From: Acidimicrobiia bacterium
GTDB taxonomy: Bacteria > Acidobacteriota > Vicinamibacteria > Vicinamibacterales > UBA2999
Direction of reading: 5' to 3'
Length of the DNA: 39,375 nt
NCBI GenBank assembly: GCA_016871255.1
Contig: VFZH01000019.1
Coordinates: 1-39,375 of the forward strand
Made by a program: the position numbers and the translations under genes. The stretch's first letter is position 1, and the number at the start of each line of letters is the position of its first letter. This document shows positions 1 through 11,600 of this stretch, piece by piece. Below the pieces are notes generated by a model, which saw only the letters and a list, made by a program, of their open reading frames with translations, was not told the DNA's origin and did not search any database.

Positions 1-1
1 C

Positions 2-211
2 TACGTCCGGGCCGTCGGTGTCCCGGCCCGCCGGCTCGCTGCGGCCGGCGCCGCGCAGGCCATCTTCCTGGTGCTCTTCAGCTACGCGTTCTTCCTGGAG
101 GGCTTCACCGGCCTGACGATCACGATCGGCGCCATCGTCACGCTGTTCGTGCTGATGCAGACCACGGCCCGTGTCGCGTGGGACGAGGTGTTCCAGTCTG
201 GCGGGGCGTAG
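2..211 (+). CDS. C-terminal end of a CreD-like inner-membrane protein (partial)
   Basis: The window opens inside a reading frame that runs 69 residues to a TAG stop at 209-211. The visible part has two hydrophobic stretches, one around AIFLVLFSYAFFLEG and one around LTITIGAIVTLFVLMQ, and ends in ARVAWDEVFQSGGA. This membrane-helix pair with a short polar tail containing a tryptophan resembles the C-terminus of CreD-family inner-membrane proteins (cell-envelope integrity), where a final helix is followed by a W-containing tail. This is recognition by pattern only. The N-terminal bulk lies outside the window, so another polytopic membrane family is possible. Confidence 0.5.
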   Translation, partial: YVRAVGVPARRLAAAGAAQAIFLVLFSYAFFLEGFTGLTITIGAIVTLFVLMQTTARVAWDEVFQSGGA

Positions 212-379
212 CGGAGGGCCGGCCGCGCGGCCGTGCGTGGGTCCGCCGCCTGTGATTGCGCCGTGGCGCCGTCGCTGGAGCAGCAGGTTCGTGATGTCGT
301 CGGCTGCCGCTCCGCCCTGGCCGAGGAGATCGCAGCGATTGAGCCCGGACGAGTAGGCGTACCGCCGCTGGCAGCAGAC

Positions 380-1360
380 CTACCGATCGTCGCGGGGCGC
401 GACGTAGCTCTTCCTCGCGCGCGGCTCCAGCCCGCGCACGGACACCTTCACGTCGATGTCGTGCGCCTTGCCGTCCCGCTTCGGCGGCGCGAAGCCGAGC
501 AGGTACTGGCTGTGCAGCTCGTCGGCGACCCGGGCGAACGCCGCGGCCAGATCTTCGCTCGGGCGGATCTCCAGGTAGCCGCCTCCGGTTTCCTCCGCGA
601 CCCGCGCCAGCCCGGGATCCGGCAGGTCGGCCAGCATCGCCGCCCGCAGGCCCCCGGCGCCGATCCCCGGAACCATCGGCCGGCCGCCGCGGCTCCGCAT
701 GCCGATCGCGTAGATCATCACGTTGTCGCCGCGGGCGCGATCGATCACCTCGCCCTGGCTGACGTACCGCTCGCGGAAGCTGATCGGCCCGCTGTCTTTC
801 CCGTCGCTGAGGACGAGGATGACCGGCCGCACGTCGCTCGCGGCGTCGTCTTCGTCGAACGCGTCCATCGCCGTGTCCAGCGCCCGCCAGAGCGGCGTCG
901 GCGTGTCAGGGGGGATCGCGTCAGGCAGCGCGCTCCTGAGCGCTGCGGGATCACGCGTGAAGACCGGGCTGATGACGACCTCCTTCCCGAAGGTCCCGAC
1001 GCGCGCCACGTCGTCCGGGCGCAGCCGGACGAACAGCTGCTCGGCCGCGGCGCGCAGGAGCGGCAGGTTGCCCTCCATGCTGCCCGAGGCGTCGAGCATG
1101 ACGATCAGGCGGACGGGTTGCGGCGTGTTGTCGAAGAGCGTGATCGGCTGGACCTTGCCTTCGTCCCGCACCTCGAACTGATCCTGCGTGAGCGTCGTGA
1201 CGAGCCGGCCGTCGCGGTCGGTCACCGTGACGAACACGCGCACGGTGTCGCTGCCGGCTCGAAAGACCGGCTGGTCCTGCGCGGCGGGACCGGCGACGAG
1301 ACAGCCGGCAATGAGAGAGGCGAGTGCGAGTGGACGGCATCGACGCATCTGGGCTGGCAT
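380..1360 (-). CDS. Secreted VWFA-domain protein (VWFA-related acidobacterial type)
   Basis: Predicted exported protein of about 326 residues. After a positively charged start comes a hydrophobic signal segment (LALASLIAGCLVAG), then a short beta-rich domain (VFVTVTDRDGRLVTTLTQDQFEV) and a von Willebrand A domain. The metal-ion-dependent adhesion site is visible as DASGS, with later TPTPLWRALD and LVLSDGKDSG segments in the expected order. The C-terminus (SQYLLGFAP...KVSVRG) is typical of the VWFA-related acidobacterial family. I chose the ATG at 1360 over one nine codons upstream because GGCAGGAG lies six bases before it and the signal peptide then starts close to the N-terminus. Its ligand is unknown; the family is very abundant in Acidobacteriota. 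It is monocistronic, followed downstream on its strand by the end of the CreD-like gene in the other orientation. Confidence 0.85.
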   Translation of the reverse strand: MPAQMRRCRPLALASLIAGCLVAGPAAQDQPVFRAGSDTVRVFVTVTDRDGRLVTTLTQDQFEVRDEGKVQPITLFDNTPQPVRLIVMLDASGSMEGNLPLLRAAAEQLFVRLRPDDVARVGTFGKEVVISPVFTRDPAALRSALPDAIPPDTPTPLWRALDTAMDAFDEDDAASDVRPVILVLSDGKDSGPISFRERYVSQGEVIDRARGDNVMIYAIGMRSRGGRPMVPGIGAGGLRAAMLADLPDPGLARVAEETGGGYLEIRPSEDLAAAFARVADELHSQYLLGFAPPKRDGKAHDIDVKVSVRGLEPRARKSYVAPRDDR

Positions 1361-1506
1361 GGGCGGCTCCTGCCCCACTCTTACCACGCGCCAGGGCCGG
1401 GCCGCGGCGATTTCAGCGGCGTCATCGGGTTGCGATTCTGCGTTCCGGCCCGTTTTCCGCGCCAGTTCCCGACGATCTCGCGTAGGCTCTTCGGGAGGAC
1501 CCGAAC

Positions 1507-1905
1507 ATGAGCTTCGCGCGTATCGTGTTCGCGGCGGCCGGCGTGTGGGGCCTGGTGGTCGTCACGCCGCTGTACTTCCAGATGGACGTCACCGGGCGCC
1601 CGTACCCGCCTCCGACTGAGTACCCGCACTTCTTCTACGGGTTCCTGGCCGTGACGCTGGCGTGGCAGGTGGCGTTCCTCGTGATCGCCCTGAACCCCAC
1701 CCGCCTGCGCGCCATCATGATCCCCTGCGTCATCGAGAAGCTGGGCTACGTGGCCACGGTCACCGTGCTGCACTCCCAGGGGCTGATCTCGATGGACGAC
1801 GCGCTGACCGCGGCGCCCGATCTGGTGCTGGGGCTCCTCTTCATCATGGCGTTCGCCCGGACGCCGTCATCCAGCCACGCGATCGATCAGAGTCGGTTGA
1901 GGTGA
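1507..1905 (+). CDS. Small polytopic membrane protein, function unknown
   Basis: A 132-residue protein with about four predicted membrane helices: residues 5-25 (IVFAAAGVWGLVVVTPLYF), 43-62 (FFYGFLAVTLAWQVAFLVIAL), 67-90 and 104-118 (LVLGLLFIMAFA). The start ATG is preceded by GGGAGG eight bases upstream, which supports a real gene. I do not recognise the family with confidence; the overall shape resembles small uncharacterised membrane proteins common in Acidobacteriota and Bacteroidetes. It faces the phoD-like gene tail to tail and is divergent from the VWA gene, with 146 bp between the two starts, so it is probably transcribed alone. Confidence 0.7.
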   Translation: MSFARIVFAAAGVWGLVVVTPLYFQMDVTGRPYPPPTEYPHFFYGFLAVTLAWQVAFLVIALNPTRLRAIMIPCVIEKLGYVATVTVLHSQGLISMDDALTAAPDLVLGLLFIMAFARTPSSSHAIDQSRLR

Positions 1906-1979
1906 CGCGGACAGAGCTGGATCAAGTCCCAGAACCCGAAGCCCAAGACCCAAGCCGAATCCCTCGCCGAACTGCTCCA

Positions 1980-2013
1980 GGCGCGCGAGGCCGCCGGCCA
2001 CGGGCGGCGCGCC
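1980..2013. terminator. GC-rich stem-loop between convergent genes
   Basis: Between the convergent stops at 1905 and 2083 there is a nested inverted repeat. The inner arms are GCCGCC (1990-1995) and GGCGGC (2003-2008) with a 7-nt loop, and flanking GGCGCGC / GCGCGCC can extend the pairing alternatively. There is no clear T-run, so a terminator role is inferred from position only. The rest of 1906-2082 shows no gene. Confidence 0.35.
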
Positions 2014-2082
2014 GGTGAACAGGACCTCGATGGATGGTTTCGAACTGGACGTGGGCCGGGGCCAGCGGCGACGGCACGGCGC

Positions 2083-3660
2083 CTACCCCGCCGGTTCGAG
2101 CGTCGTCGTGAACAGGCTCGCGCCGGAGACGTCCTTCAGCGTGACGGTCATCGCCGCCGTAGCGCCGTCGATGTCCACCTGCCCGAAGAACTGGTAGCCG
2201 GCGGACGGCGGCGCGTTCGGAATCGGGGACGCGCGCTGAAAGACGACCTGCGGCCCGAACGTGTCGTCGAGCGCGCTGGGGCCGAAGCTGCCGGCATGGA
2301 GCGGGCCGGACGCGAACTCCCAGAACGGATCGAAGCCGGTGAACCGCGCCCGCGCGGGATCGTAGCGGTGCGCGGCGGTGTAGTGGACGTCGCCGGTGAT
2401 CCAGACGACGTTCCGGACGCCGTGCTCCCGGATGGACCGCAGCAGGTGCGCGATTTCCAGCTCGCGGCCGAGCGGCGGCCCGCCGTCTGCGTTGGCCACG
2501 GCCTCGAACGTGGCGGGACGCCCGGACGAGTCGAGTTCGTCGGGTACGACGAGGCCGATCGGCATGTCCGAGGCGATCACCTTCCAGACCGCTGACGACT
2601 GCGCGAGCGTCTCCTCCAGCCATGTGAGCTGCGCCGCTCCGAGAAAGGCCGTGGCCGGACCGCCGATGGCCTGGCGGTTCGCGCTGTTGGGCCCGCGGTA
2701 GCTCCGCGCATCGAGCGCGAACACGTCCAGGAGCGGCCCGTAGGGGACGTGCCGGTAGATGCGCTCTTCCTCCGACGGCTCGTACCGCAGCGGCGCGTAG
2801 TCGAGAAACGCGCGGCGCGCCCGTTCGGCCAGCACGGCCACGCGCTTCTCCGTGTAACGGGCGTCGGCTGACAGATCCTTCGCGTCGGACCAGTTGTTGA
2901 CCACCTCGTGGTCGTCCCACAACCAGACCTGCGGCACCTCCGCCGAGAAGCGCTGCACGTGTGCGTCGAGCAGGTTGTAGGCGTAGCGGCCGCGGAACTG
3001 GGCGAGCGACTCGGCGACGACCGCCACGTCGGCGGTCACCAGGCTCCTCCACACGCTGCCGTCGGCCAGCTCCATGCGCTCGGCAATCGGCGCATCCGCG
3101 TAGATCGTGTCCCCGCAGTGGACGAAGAAGTCGGGATCGACCTGCCGCATCGCCTCGTACGTGCGCATCCCGCCCCGTTCGGGATCGATCCCGTAGCCCT
3201 GACCGGCGGTGTCGGCGGACCACACGAAGCGGACGTTGCGGCGGCCGGCCGGGGCCGTACGGAAACGACCGTCCACCGGCGCGGATCGCGCGCGGCCGCT
3301 CTCCAGGTCCTCGAATCGCACGCGCAGGAGCACCTCGCGATCCGGCGCGAGGCCGGAGAGGTCGAGTCGCGCGACGAAGCCGTTCTCCTGCGTCGCCACC
3401 CCTCCTCGCACCGTGACCGCCTCACGGAACGACGCGTTCGAGGCGTGTTCGACGACGAGGCGTGCGGGGCGATCGGCGCGGCCCCAGACGATCGCGCTGT
3501 CGGCGCGAACGTCGCCAATCTGGATCCCGGACGGCAGTCCGGGCCGCATGCGCCCGGAGGTGACGATCGCAGGACCCCGTCGACACGACGCGAGCGTCTG
3601 GAGAGCGACGGAGGACGCCGCTGCGGTCTTCAGGAATCGGCGCCGTGACACCGGGCTCAC
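2083..3660 (-). CDS. PhoD-family alkaline phosphatase / phosphodiesterase, Tat-exported
   Basis: 525-residue metallophosphatase. The N-terminus has a twin-arginine signal (SRRRFLKTA, residues 5-13) followed by ASSVALQTLASC, so it may be a Tat-exported lipoprotein. An N-terminal beta-sandwich (about 40-135) precedes the catalytic domain, the usual PhoD layout. Metal-binding signatures are HCGDTIYADAP (181-191), WLWDDHEVVNNW (246-257), DARSYRG and a late WITGDVHYTAAH. The length is close to the family norm. Members hydrolyse phosphomonoesters or phosphodiesters in the periplasm with Fe/Ca centres; that is family knowledge and the substrate here is not known. The gene stands alone, divergent from the exported DUF3943-like gene and convergent with the small membrane protein gene. 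Confidence 0.9.
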   Translation of the reverse strand: MSPVSRRRFLKTAAASSVALQTLASCRRGPAIVTSGRMRPGLPSGIQIGDVRADSAIVWGRADRPARLVVEHASNASFREAVTVRGGVATQENGFVARLDLSGLAPDREVLLRVRFEDLESGRARSAPVDGRFRTAPAGRRNVRFVWSADTAGQGYGIDPERGGMRTYEAMRQVDPDFFVHCGDTIYADAPIAERMELADGSVWRSLVTADVAVVAESLAQFRGRYAYNLLDAHVQRFSAEVPQVWLWDDHEVVNNWSDAKDLSADARYTEKRVAVLAERARRAFLDYAPLRYEPSEEERIYRHVPYGPLLDVFALDARSYRGPNSANRQAIGGPATAFLGAAQLTWLEETLAQSSAVWKVIASDMPIGLVVPDELDSSGRPATFEAVANADGGPPLGRELEIAHLLRSIREHGVRNVVWITGDVHYTAAHRYDPARARFTGFDPFWEFASGPLHAGSFGPSALDDTFGPQVVFQRASPIPNAPPSAGYQFFGQVDIDGATAAMTVTLKDVSGASLFTTTLEPAG

Positions 3661-3687
3661 GAGCGAATCGTACTACCCGCGCGGGTC

Positions 3688-3707
3688 GGGCCGGCGGAAG
3701 CCGGCCC
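3688..3707. other. GNRA-looped hairpin in divergent intergenic region
   Basis: GGGCCGGC, then a GGAA loop, then GCCGGCCC: a perfect 8-bp stem with a GNRA-type tetraloop in the 173-bp gap between the divergent phoD-like gene and the next gene. Further along, ATCGGGGGGGCC occurs twice (about 3790 and 3812), giving two G7 runs just before the start at 3834. Role unknown; it could be a 5' leader structure. Confidence 0.3.
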
Positions 3708-3833
3708 CCACACCTCTCGGGTTCGTACTCGTCCTCGACGAGTTCACGACCGCCGGCGGGACGCCACCGCCACGCCCGGCGCCTTTGACATCGGGGGGGC
3801 CGGTCCGCAAGATCGGGGGGGCCCCGGCCCACG

Positions 3834-4667
3834 ATGCCTCCTGGCTTTCCCGTCGCTCGTGCCCTCGTGGTCGCTCTGGTGGGCGCCGGTCTCGCGGCGC
3901 CTGCCCCGTTGCGGGCGCAGTCCATCCTGGACGCCGCAGCGCGCGAGGCCACGCCGGATCGGCTCACGCTGGCTGTTCAGGAGGCGTTCCAGCAGACGGT
4001 GGCGGTGGACGGCGCCGTTGCAGAGAGCGACGCCACGCCGGATGTTCCTGAACCAGGCATCGACCACCGGGGGCTGATCAACCAGTCGCTCGTCTTCCTC
4101 GCCGTGCAGCACGGCTACCGCCTCGGCTGGGAGGAGAAGTCGCGAGCAGAGCTGAAGGGCCCGTTCTTCAAGGACTGGTTGGACTCCATCCGGATCAAGG
4201 GGTGGGGCGACGGAGGGAAGGTCTTCACCAACTACGTCGCCCACCCGATGATGGGCGCCGCGTCGGCGTCGATCTTCGCCAACAACGACCCGGTGTCGCA
4301 GCAGGCGGAGTTCTGGGGGGACGGCTACTGGCGGGCCAAACGGCGGCAGTTCATCTTCGCGCTGATCTACAGCGAGCAGTTCGAGCTGGGTCCGCTGTCG
4401 GAAAGCTCGCTCGGGAACATCGGCAAGCGCGACAAGATGACGTGGGTCGACCACGTCGTCACCCCGCCGCTCGGCATCGCGTGGGCGATCGGAGAGGACG
4501 CAGTCGACCACTTCGTGCTCGGGCCGCTGCACCGTCGCAACAGGTATCTGGCCAACGCCATCGCGATCCTCGGCACGCCCGGGAAGTCGATGGCGAACCT
4601 GGCGCGGTTCAAGCCGCCGTGGCACCGCGACGGCTGGTCGCGGCTGCACACGCCGGACGGCCGCTGA
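3834..4667 (+). CDS. Exported DUF3943-like protein
   Basis: 277 residues with a signal peptide (ARALVVALVGAGLAAPAPLRAQ, cleavage about residue 29). The central part carries the run FTNYVAHPMMGAASAS, EQFELGPLSESSLGN and WVDHVVTPPLGIAWAIGEDAVD. This order (NY-x-x-HP, GPxSE-x-x-x-GN, VTP-x-x-G) resembles DUF3943 (lipid A/outer-membrane-like hypothetical proteins), but I make that link from memory of the pattern only. It probably sits in the envelope. The start used is the first ATG giving a complete signal peptide; no strong ribosome binding site was found. Its TGA stop forms part of a hairpin shared with the convergent glgX stop. Confidence 0.65.
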   Translation: MPPGFPVARALVVALVGAGLAAPAPLRAQSILDAAAREATPDRLTLAVQEAFQQTVAVDGAVAESDATPDVPEPGIDHRGLINQSLVFLAVQHGYRLGWEEKSRAELKGPFFKDWLDSIRIKGWGDGGKVFTNYVAHPMMGAASASIFANNDPVSQQAEFWGDGYWRAKRRQFIFALIYSEQFELGPLSESSLGNIGKRDKMTWVDHVVTPPLGIAWAIGEDAVDHFVLGPLHRRNRYLANAIAILGTPGKSMANLARFKPPWHRDGWSRLHTPDGR

Positions 4668-4694
4668 TCGAGCCGGACCCTCCGCTCGACTCGA

Positions 4695-4697
<3 letters not shown>
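4665..4697. terminator. Bidirectional hairpin containing both convergent stop codons
   Basis: TGATCGAG (4665-4672) and CTCGATCA (4690-4697) are perfect inverted arms, and each contains the stop codon of one of the two convergent genes. A competing inner hairpin pairs TCGAGCCGGA with TCCGCTCGA around a CCC loop, with one bulged C. Position and symmetry suggest a shared terminator or mRNA 3'-end structure. Confidence 0.55.
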
Positions 4698-6830
<2,133 letters not shown>

Positions 6831-6895
6831 GGAAGCGTGTGAGTCCCGTCGTGCCCGCCGCGGGTGCGTTCCGTGTACGGTATCCGTGCATGCGG

Positions 6896-6954
6896 GGGCC
6901 AGCTCCAGCTGGCCCGACCTGGCCCGGACCTGGCCCGGTGCGGCAGAGCTGCCG
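6896..6954. promoter_or_regulatory. Two palindromes and short tandem repeats in the glgX/flavoprotein divergent region
   Basis: GGGCCAGCT-CC-AGCTGGCCC (6896-6915) and CGGCAG-AG-CTGCCG (6941-6954) are perfect inverted repeats. Between them CTGGCCCGAC-type units of 10-11 bp repeat three times (6909-6938). The location between two divergent starts (6830 and 7009) suggests operator sites for a dimeric regulator. No regulator gene is adjacent, so this is inference. Confidence 0.4.
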
Positions 6955-7008
6955 CCCGTACTCCGCCAGCGGCAGAGCCCCCGAGGATACCAGCTATGCT
7001 GACCCGCG

Positions 7009-8427
7009 ATGAGCCGTCCTGACGCCGTGGTCGTCGGCTCCGGGCCGAACGGCCTGGCCGCGGCCATCACCATCGCCCGTACGGGGCGCCGGGTGCTCGT
7101 CCTCGAAGCCGCCGACACCATCGGCGGCGGCTGCCGCTCGGGCGCGCTGACGCTGCCCGGGTACGTCCACGACCTCTGTTCCACCGTCCACCCGTTCGCG
7201 CCTGTTTCTCCCGCGCTTCGTGACCTGCCGCTCGGCGACCACGGTCTCGAGTGGGTGATGCCCGAGGCGATGTTCGCGCACCCGTTCGACGACGGCCCGG
7301 CGGCCGTGGTGTCTCGGGACGTGGCGGAGACCGCGGACCGGCTCGGAGCGGATGCGGGCGCGTGGGCGCGGGTGTTCGCGCGGCTGGCCGCGGACTGGCC
7401 GCGGATCGAGCGGAACGTGCTGGGGCCGCTGGCACTGCCGCGGCATCCGTGGGCGATGGCGCGGTTCGGGATCGACGCGCTGCAGCCGGCCGCAGGCTTC
7501 GCGAGGCGCACGTTCAGGGACGGGCGGACGCGCGCGCTGTTCGCCGGCGCCGCGGCCCATGGCATGGTGCCGCTGGACCGGTCGCCCACGGCGGGCGTCG
7601 GGATCGTGCTGACGCTGCTGGCGCACGTGGCCGGGTGGCCGCTGCCGAAGGGGGGCGCCGGGCGGCTGACGGCCGCGCTTGCGTCGTACCTGCGCTCGCT
7701 TGGCGGCGAGATCGTGACGCGCACCGCGGTGACGTCGGTCGACGATCTGCCGCCGGCGCACGCCGTGCTCTGCGATGTGGGGCCCCGCACGCTGCTGCGC
7801 ATCGCGGGGCACCGGTTCCCGGTCGACTACCGGCGCGCGCTCGAGCGGTACCGGTACGGCCCGGGCGTGTTCAAGGTGGACTGGGCGCTGGCGGCACCCG
7901 TTCCGTGGCGAAACGCGGACTGCGCGCGTGCCGGGACGGTGCATCTTGGAGGGTCGCTGGAGGAGATCGCCGCGTCCGAGCGCGAAGCGTGGGAGGGGCG
8001 TGTGGCGGAGCGCCCGTACGTGCTCCTCGTGCAGCCGACCCTGTTCGATCCCTCGCGCGCGCCCGGCGGGCGGCACGTCGCGTGGGCGTATTGCCACGTT
8101 CCGCACGGGTTCGCCGGCGACATGCTCCCGAAGATCGAGGCGCAGATCGAACGCTTCGCGCCGGGGTTCCGCGAGCGGGTGCTGGCGCGCGCCGTCGCGC
8201 GGCCGGCGGATCTGGAGCGGCGGAACGCCAATCTGGTGGGCGGCGACATCGCCGGCGGGTCTGCCGATCTGCGGCAGACGTTCGCCCGCCCCACGTGGCG
8301 GACGTACTCCACGCCGGTGAAGGGGCTGTACCTGTGCTCGTCATCCACGCCGCCGGGACCGGGCGTGCACGGGATGTGCGGCCTGCTGGCCGCCGAGCGG
8401 GCGCTGGCGGAAGTGTTGCGGGAGTAG
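7009..8427 (+). CDS. Phytoene-desaturase-like NAD(P)/FAD-dependent oxidoreductase
   Basis: 472-residue flavoprotein. It starts immediately with the Rossmann dinucleotide motif VVVGSGPNGLAAAITIARTGRRVLVLEA (about residues 7-34), followed by GGGCRS and the hydrophobic substrate-side region. The C-terminus has LYLCSSSTPPGPGVHGMCGLLAAERAL, the FAD-contacting segment of the CrtI/PYROXD2-like family. There is no signal peptide, so it is probably cytoplasmic or membrane-peripheral. No carotenoid genes are nearby, so carotenoid desaturation should not be assumed; many acidobacterial members are of unknown substrate. Confidence 0.85.
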   Translation: MSRPDAVVVGSGPNGLAAAITIARTGRRVLVLEAADTIGGGCRSGALTLPGYVHDLCSTVHPFAPVSPALRDLPLGDHGLEWVMPEAMFAHPFDDGPAAVVSRDVAETADRLGADAGAWARVFARLAADWPRIERNVLGPLALPRHPWAMARFGIDALQPAAGFARRTFRDGRTRALFAGAAAHGMVPLDRSPTAGVGIVLTLLAHVAGWPLPKGGAGRLTAALASYLRSLGGEIVTRTAVTSVDDLPPAHAVLCDVGPRTLLRIAGHRFPVDYRRALERYRYGPGVFKVDWALAAPVPWRNADCARAGTVHLGGSLEEIAASEREAWEGRVAERPYVLLVQPTLFDPSRAPGGRHVAWAYCHVPHGFAGDMLPKIEAQIERFAPGFRERVLARAVARPADLERRNANLVGGDIAGGSADLRQTFARPTWRTYSTPVKGLYLCSSSTPPGPGVHGMCGLLAAERALAEVLRE

Positions 8428-8555
8428 CGGGCACCACGAGAGTGGAACATGCCGGGCCGTGAGGCTTGCCGAACGGGCAGCAGTCCAACGCGAACGCGTG
8501 TCGGCTCTTCCCGGATTCCAGGGCCTGATTCTTCCGCCTCGTTATGACGCCGATT

Positions 8556-8596
8556 CGAGACGCAGACAACGTCTCGGAATACACCCATTCGGGTGT
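8556..8596. promoter_or_regulatory. Palindromes upstream of TonB receptor 1
   Basis: CGAGAC (8556-8561) is repeated inverted as GTCTCG (8571-8576). Right after it ACACCC-ATTC-GGGTGT (8581-8596) forms a perfect 6-4-6 inverted repeat, 64 bp before the receptor start. It is a possible operator or leader hairpin. The rest of 8428-8659 holds no gene that I can see. Confidence 0.35.
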
Positions 8597-8659
8597 TGTC
8601 CGGGCTGAAGCCAAGCTCTATCATCCGCCAGGCTGGGCTACTCGAGGGAGGGTGGTGTG

Positions 8660-11600
8660 ATGACGACACTTCGGCATTTCCCGACGCGCTGCGAGGCTCG
8701 TACCTGGTTCCTCCGAATCGTGCTGACGGCGATTGCGCTGGCCCTGGTGCCATCCGCGGGCTTCGCGCAATACGGCGCCATCTCAGGCGTCGTTCGGGAC
8801 ACGACGGGTGCCGTGCTGCCGGGCGTGACGGTGGAAGCGACAAGTCCTGCGCTCATCGAGAAGGTGCGGAGCGCGGTGTCGGACGAGCAGGGGCTGTACC
8901 GCATCCTCGATCTCCCCCCGGGTACCTATTCTGTCTCCTTCACGCTGTCCGGCTTCAGCACCCATCGGCGCGACGGCATTGAACTCTCGACCGGTTTCAC
9001 GGCGCCCGTGAACGCGGACCTGAGAATCGGCGCGCTGGAAGAAACCGTGGTCGTGTCCGGACAGACCCCGCTCGTGGACGTCCAGAACGTACGCGAGCAG
9101 CGCGTCATTACCCGGGAAGTCATCGACCTCATTCCGACCGGCAGCCGGAGTTTCGACAACTTGGCTGCGCTGATTCCTGGCGTCCGCATCTCTTCCGCCA
9201 ACGCGCCGACGGGGCAGGACGTGGGCGGCACGCGCGGGGCGGGTCTGGAGCGACTGGCGATCCACGGGGGCCGGGTCACTGATCAGATGCAACTCGTCGA
9301 TGGCATGTGGATCGGCGCCGTCCAGGCCATTTCCGGCTCGTCGGCCTGGAATCAGTTCTCTGACGGCAACGTCGAGGAGATGACGTTCGGCCTGGGGGCC
9401 CATTCCGCGGAGTCGGAGACCGGCGGGGTGCAGGTGAACCTGATTCCCCGTTCGGGCGGCAACGCCGTCCGGAGCCGCTTCGTCGGAAACTTCGCCAACG
9501 GTTCGTTGCAGTCCAACAACTACAGCGACGAACTCAGGGACCGCGGACTGGCCGAGCCAAACAAGGCGAACTACGTGTCTGATGCGAATCCGACGCTTGG
9601 TGGACCAATACGTCAGGATCAGCTCTGGTTCTTCGCCGGCTTCCGCGACAACCGCCGGTCGAACTACGTCACCGACCGGTACCCCGACTCCAATCCGAAC
9701 GACTGGGTCTACACGCCGGACCGCAGTACGCGGCCGGAGGACAAGCAGACGTCGCAGGACTACCTCGGCCGGCTGACCTGGCAGGTCACGGGCAAGCACA
9801 AGGTCGCGGGCTTCTTCAACGTCAACGACAGGACCGATCCGTTCACCCCCACCAACGCCGGCGGAAACACGACGCTGGCTGCCCAGTCGGTCCAGAATCA
9901 GACGTCGCTGACCAGGCTGGCGCAGGTGACCTGGTCGGCTCCGGTCACCAATCGCCTGTTGTTCGACGCCGGCGTCTCGGTGGCCACTTTGCGGTTCGTG
10001 ACGAAGCACGCCCCCGGGGCGGCCCCTCCCGCGGTCAGAGACACCGGGACGGCGACGTTGTTCAGGGCTACCGGATTGAGCGCCGGGTTCAACACGGGCC
10101 TGTTCGGCCCGCGGCTCACGCTGTCGTCGAACTACTTCATCAAGGGCAACGTGTCATACGTCTGGGGTGGACACTCGTCGAAGGTGGGCGTGGTCGTCAA
10201 TCCCACGAAGGTCCGAATCGACATCCACGGCCACGGGGACATCGCCTATGAACTCCGGTTCCTGAACGGCGTCCCCTCGGCTGTGGCCTTCACGAGCCTC
10301 CCGTACTACGTGGACGAGCGTGTGACGAAGATGGCGTTCTTCGCGCAGGACCAGTGGACGATGAACCGCCTGACCCTGAACGCCGGACTGCGGTACGATG
10401 GCTTCGGCACCTCGTACGCCGACTACGACATTCCCGCGACCTCGCTGCTGCCGCGGCGCACGTTCCCGGGTGCTGACGTGCTCAGCTGGAAGGACCTGGC
10501 ACCGCGACTCGGTCTGTCGTGGGACGTCTTCGGCGATGCCCGGACGGCGATCAAGGCGAGCGTGTCGCGGTACGTCCTGGCCGAGACGACCGACATCACG
10601 CGGATGATCGATCCGCCCGTGGCGTCGACGAACGACCTGGTGCGGACCTGGGCCGATCGCAACGGTGACTTCGTGCCCCAGGGCGACCCGCTGAATCCGG
10701 TCGCGAATGGTGAGCTCGGACCCAGTCCGAACAACAACTTCGGTAAGCCGAACATCACTGTGCGGTACGACCCCGACTGGACGAACGGCTTCCAGGTGCG
10801 CAGCTTCCAGTGGGAGACGACCGTCGGCATTCAGCACGAGATCATGTCCGGGCTGTCAGCGCAGGCGACGTACTACCGCCGCAGCTATCGCAACTTCACC
10901 GTCATCGACAACCAGGCTGTCGCGCCGACCGACTACTCCCCGTTCTGCGTGACCGCACCGAGCGACGCGCGCCTTCCGGGCGGGGGTGGGCACGAGATCT
11001 GCGGCCTCTTCGATCTGAACCCGAACAAGCTGGGGCAGGTGAGCAACTACCGGACGCTGGCGGACAACTACGGGGAGCAGCAGGAACGCTGGCACGGGGT
11101 GGACCTCACCATGGGTGCGCGCTTTGCGAACGGGGCGCTGGTACAGGGCGGGCTCAGCACTGGAACGACGTTGACGGACAACTGCGACGTCGTGGCGAAA
11201 CTGGACAACCCGAGCCCCCTCTACTGCCACAACGAAGAGCCGTTTCTGCACCAGTTCAAGCTGCTGGGTTCGTATACCCTGCCCGGGCGTGTTCAGGTGT
11301 CGGCGGCGTTCCAGTCGGTGCCCGGGAGTCCGATCAGCGCGAGCTATGTGGTGCGGAGCGCCCAGATCGCGCCGTCTCTGGGGCGGAACCTGTCGGCAGG
11401 CGCCAATGCGACCGTGTCGGTCAACGTGATCGAGCCGAACTCGGTGTTTGGAGACCGGCTCAACCAGCTCGATATCCGGTTCGGTCGTCCGTTCACCGTC
11501 GGCCGTGCCCGTGTCAGCCCGGCCGTGGATCTGTTCAACGCGCTCAACGCCAACACGGTGCTCGCCTGGAACAACACGTACGGCACGAACGGCGCGACAT

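Noticed and set aside
6831-7802. N-terminal extension of GlgX
   Set aside because: The frame is open but antisense to the flavoprotein gene, and GlgX proteins start at the CBM48 region, which begins at 6830.
7009-8427. Carotenoid biosynthesis gene (crtI)
   Set aside because: The fold is of that class, but no crtB or other carotenoid genes are near and the family is broad, so no symbol was given.
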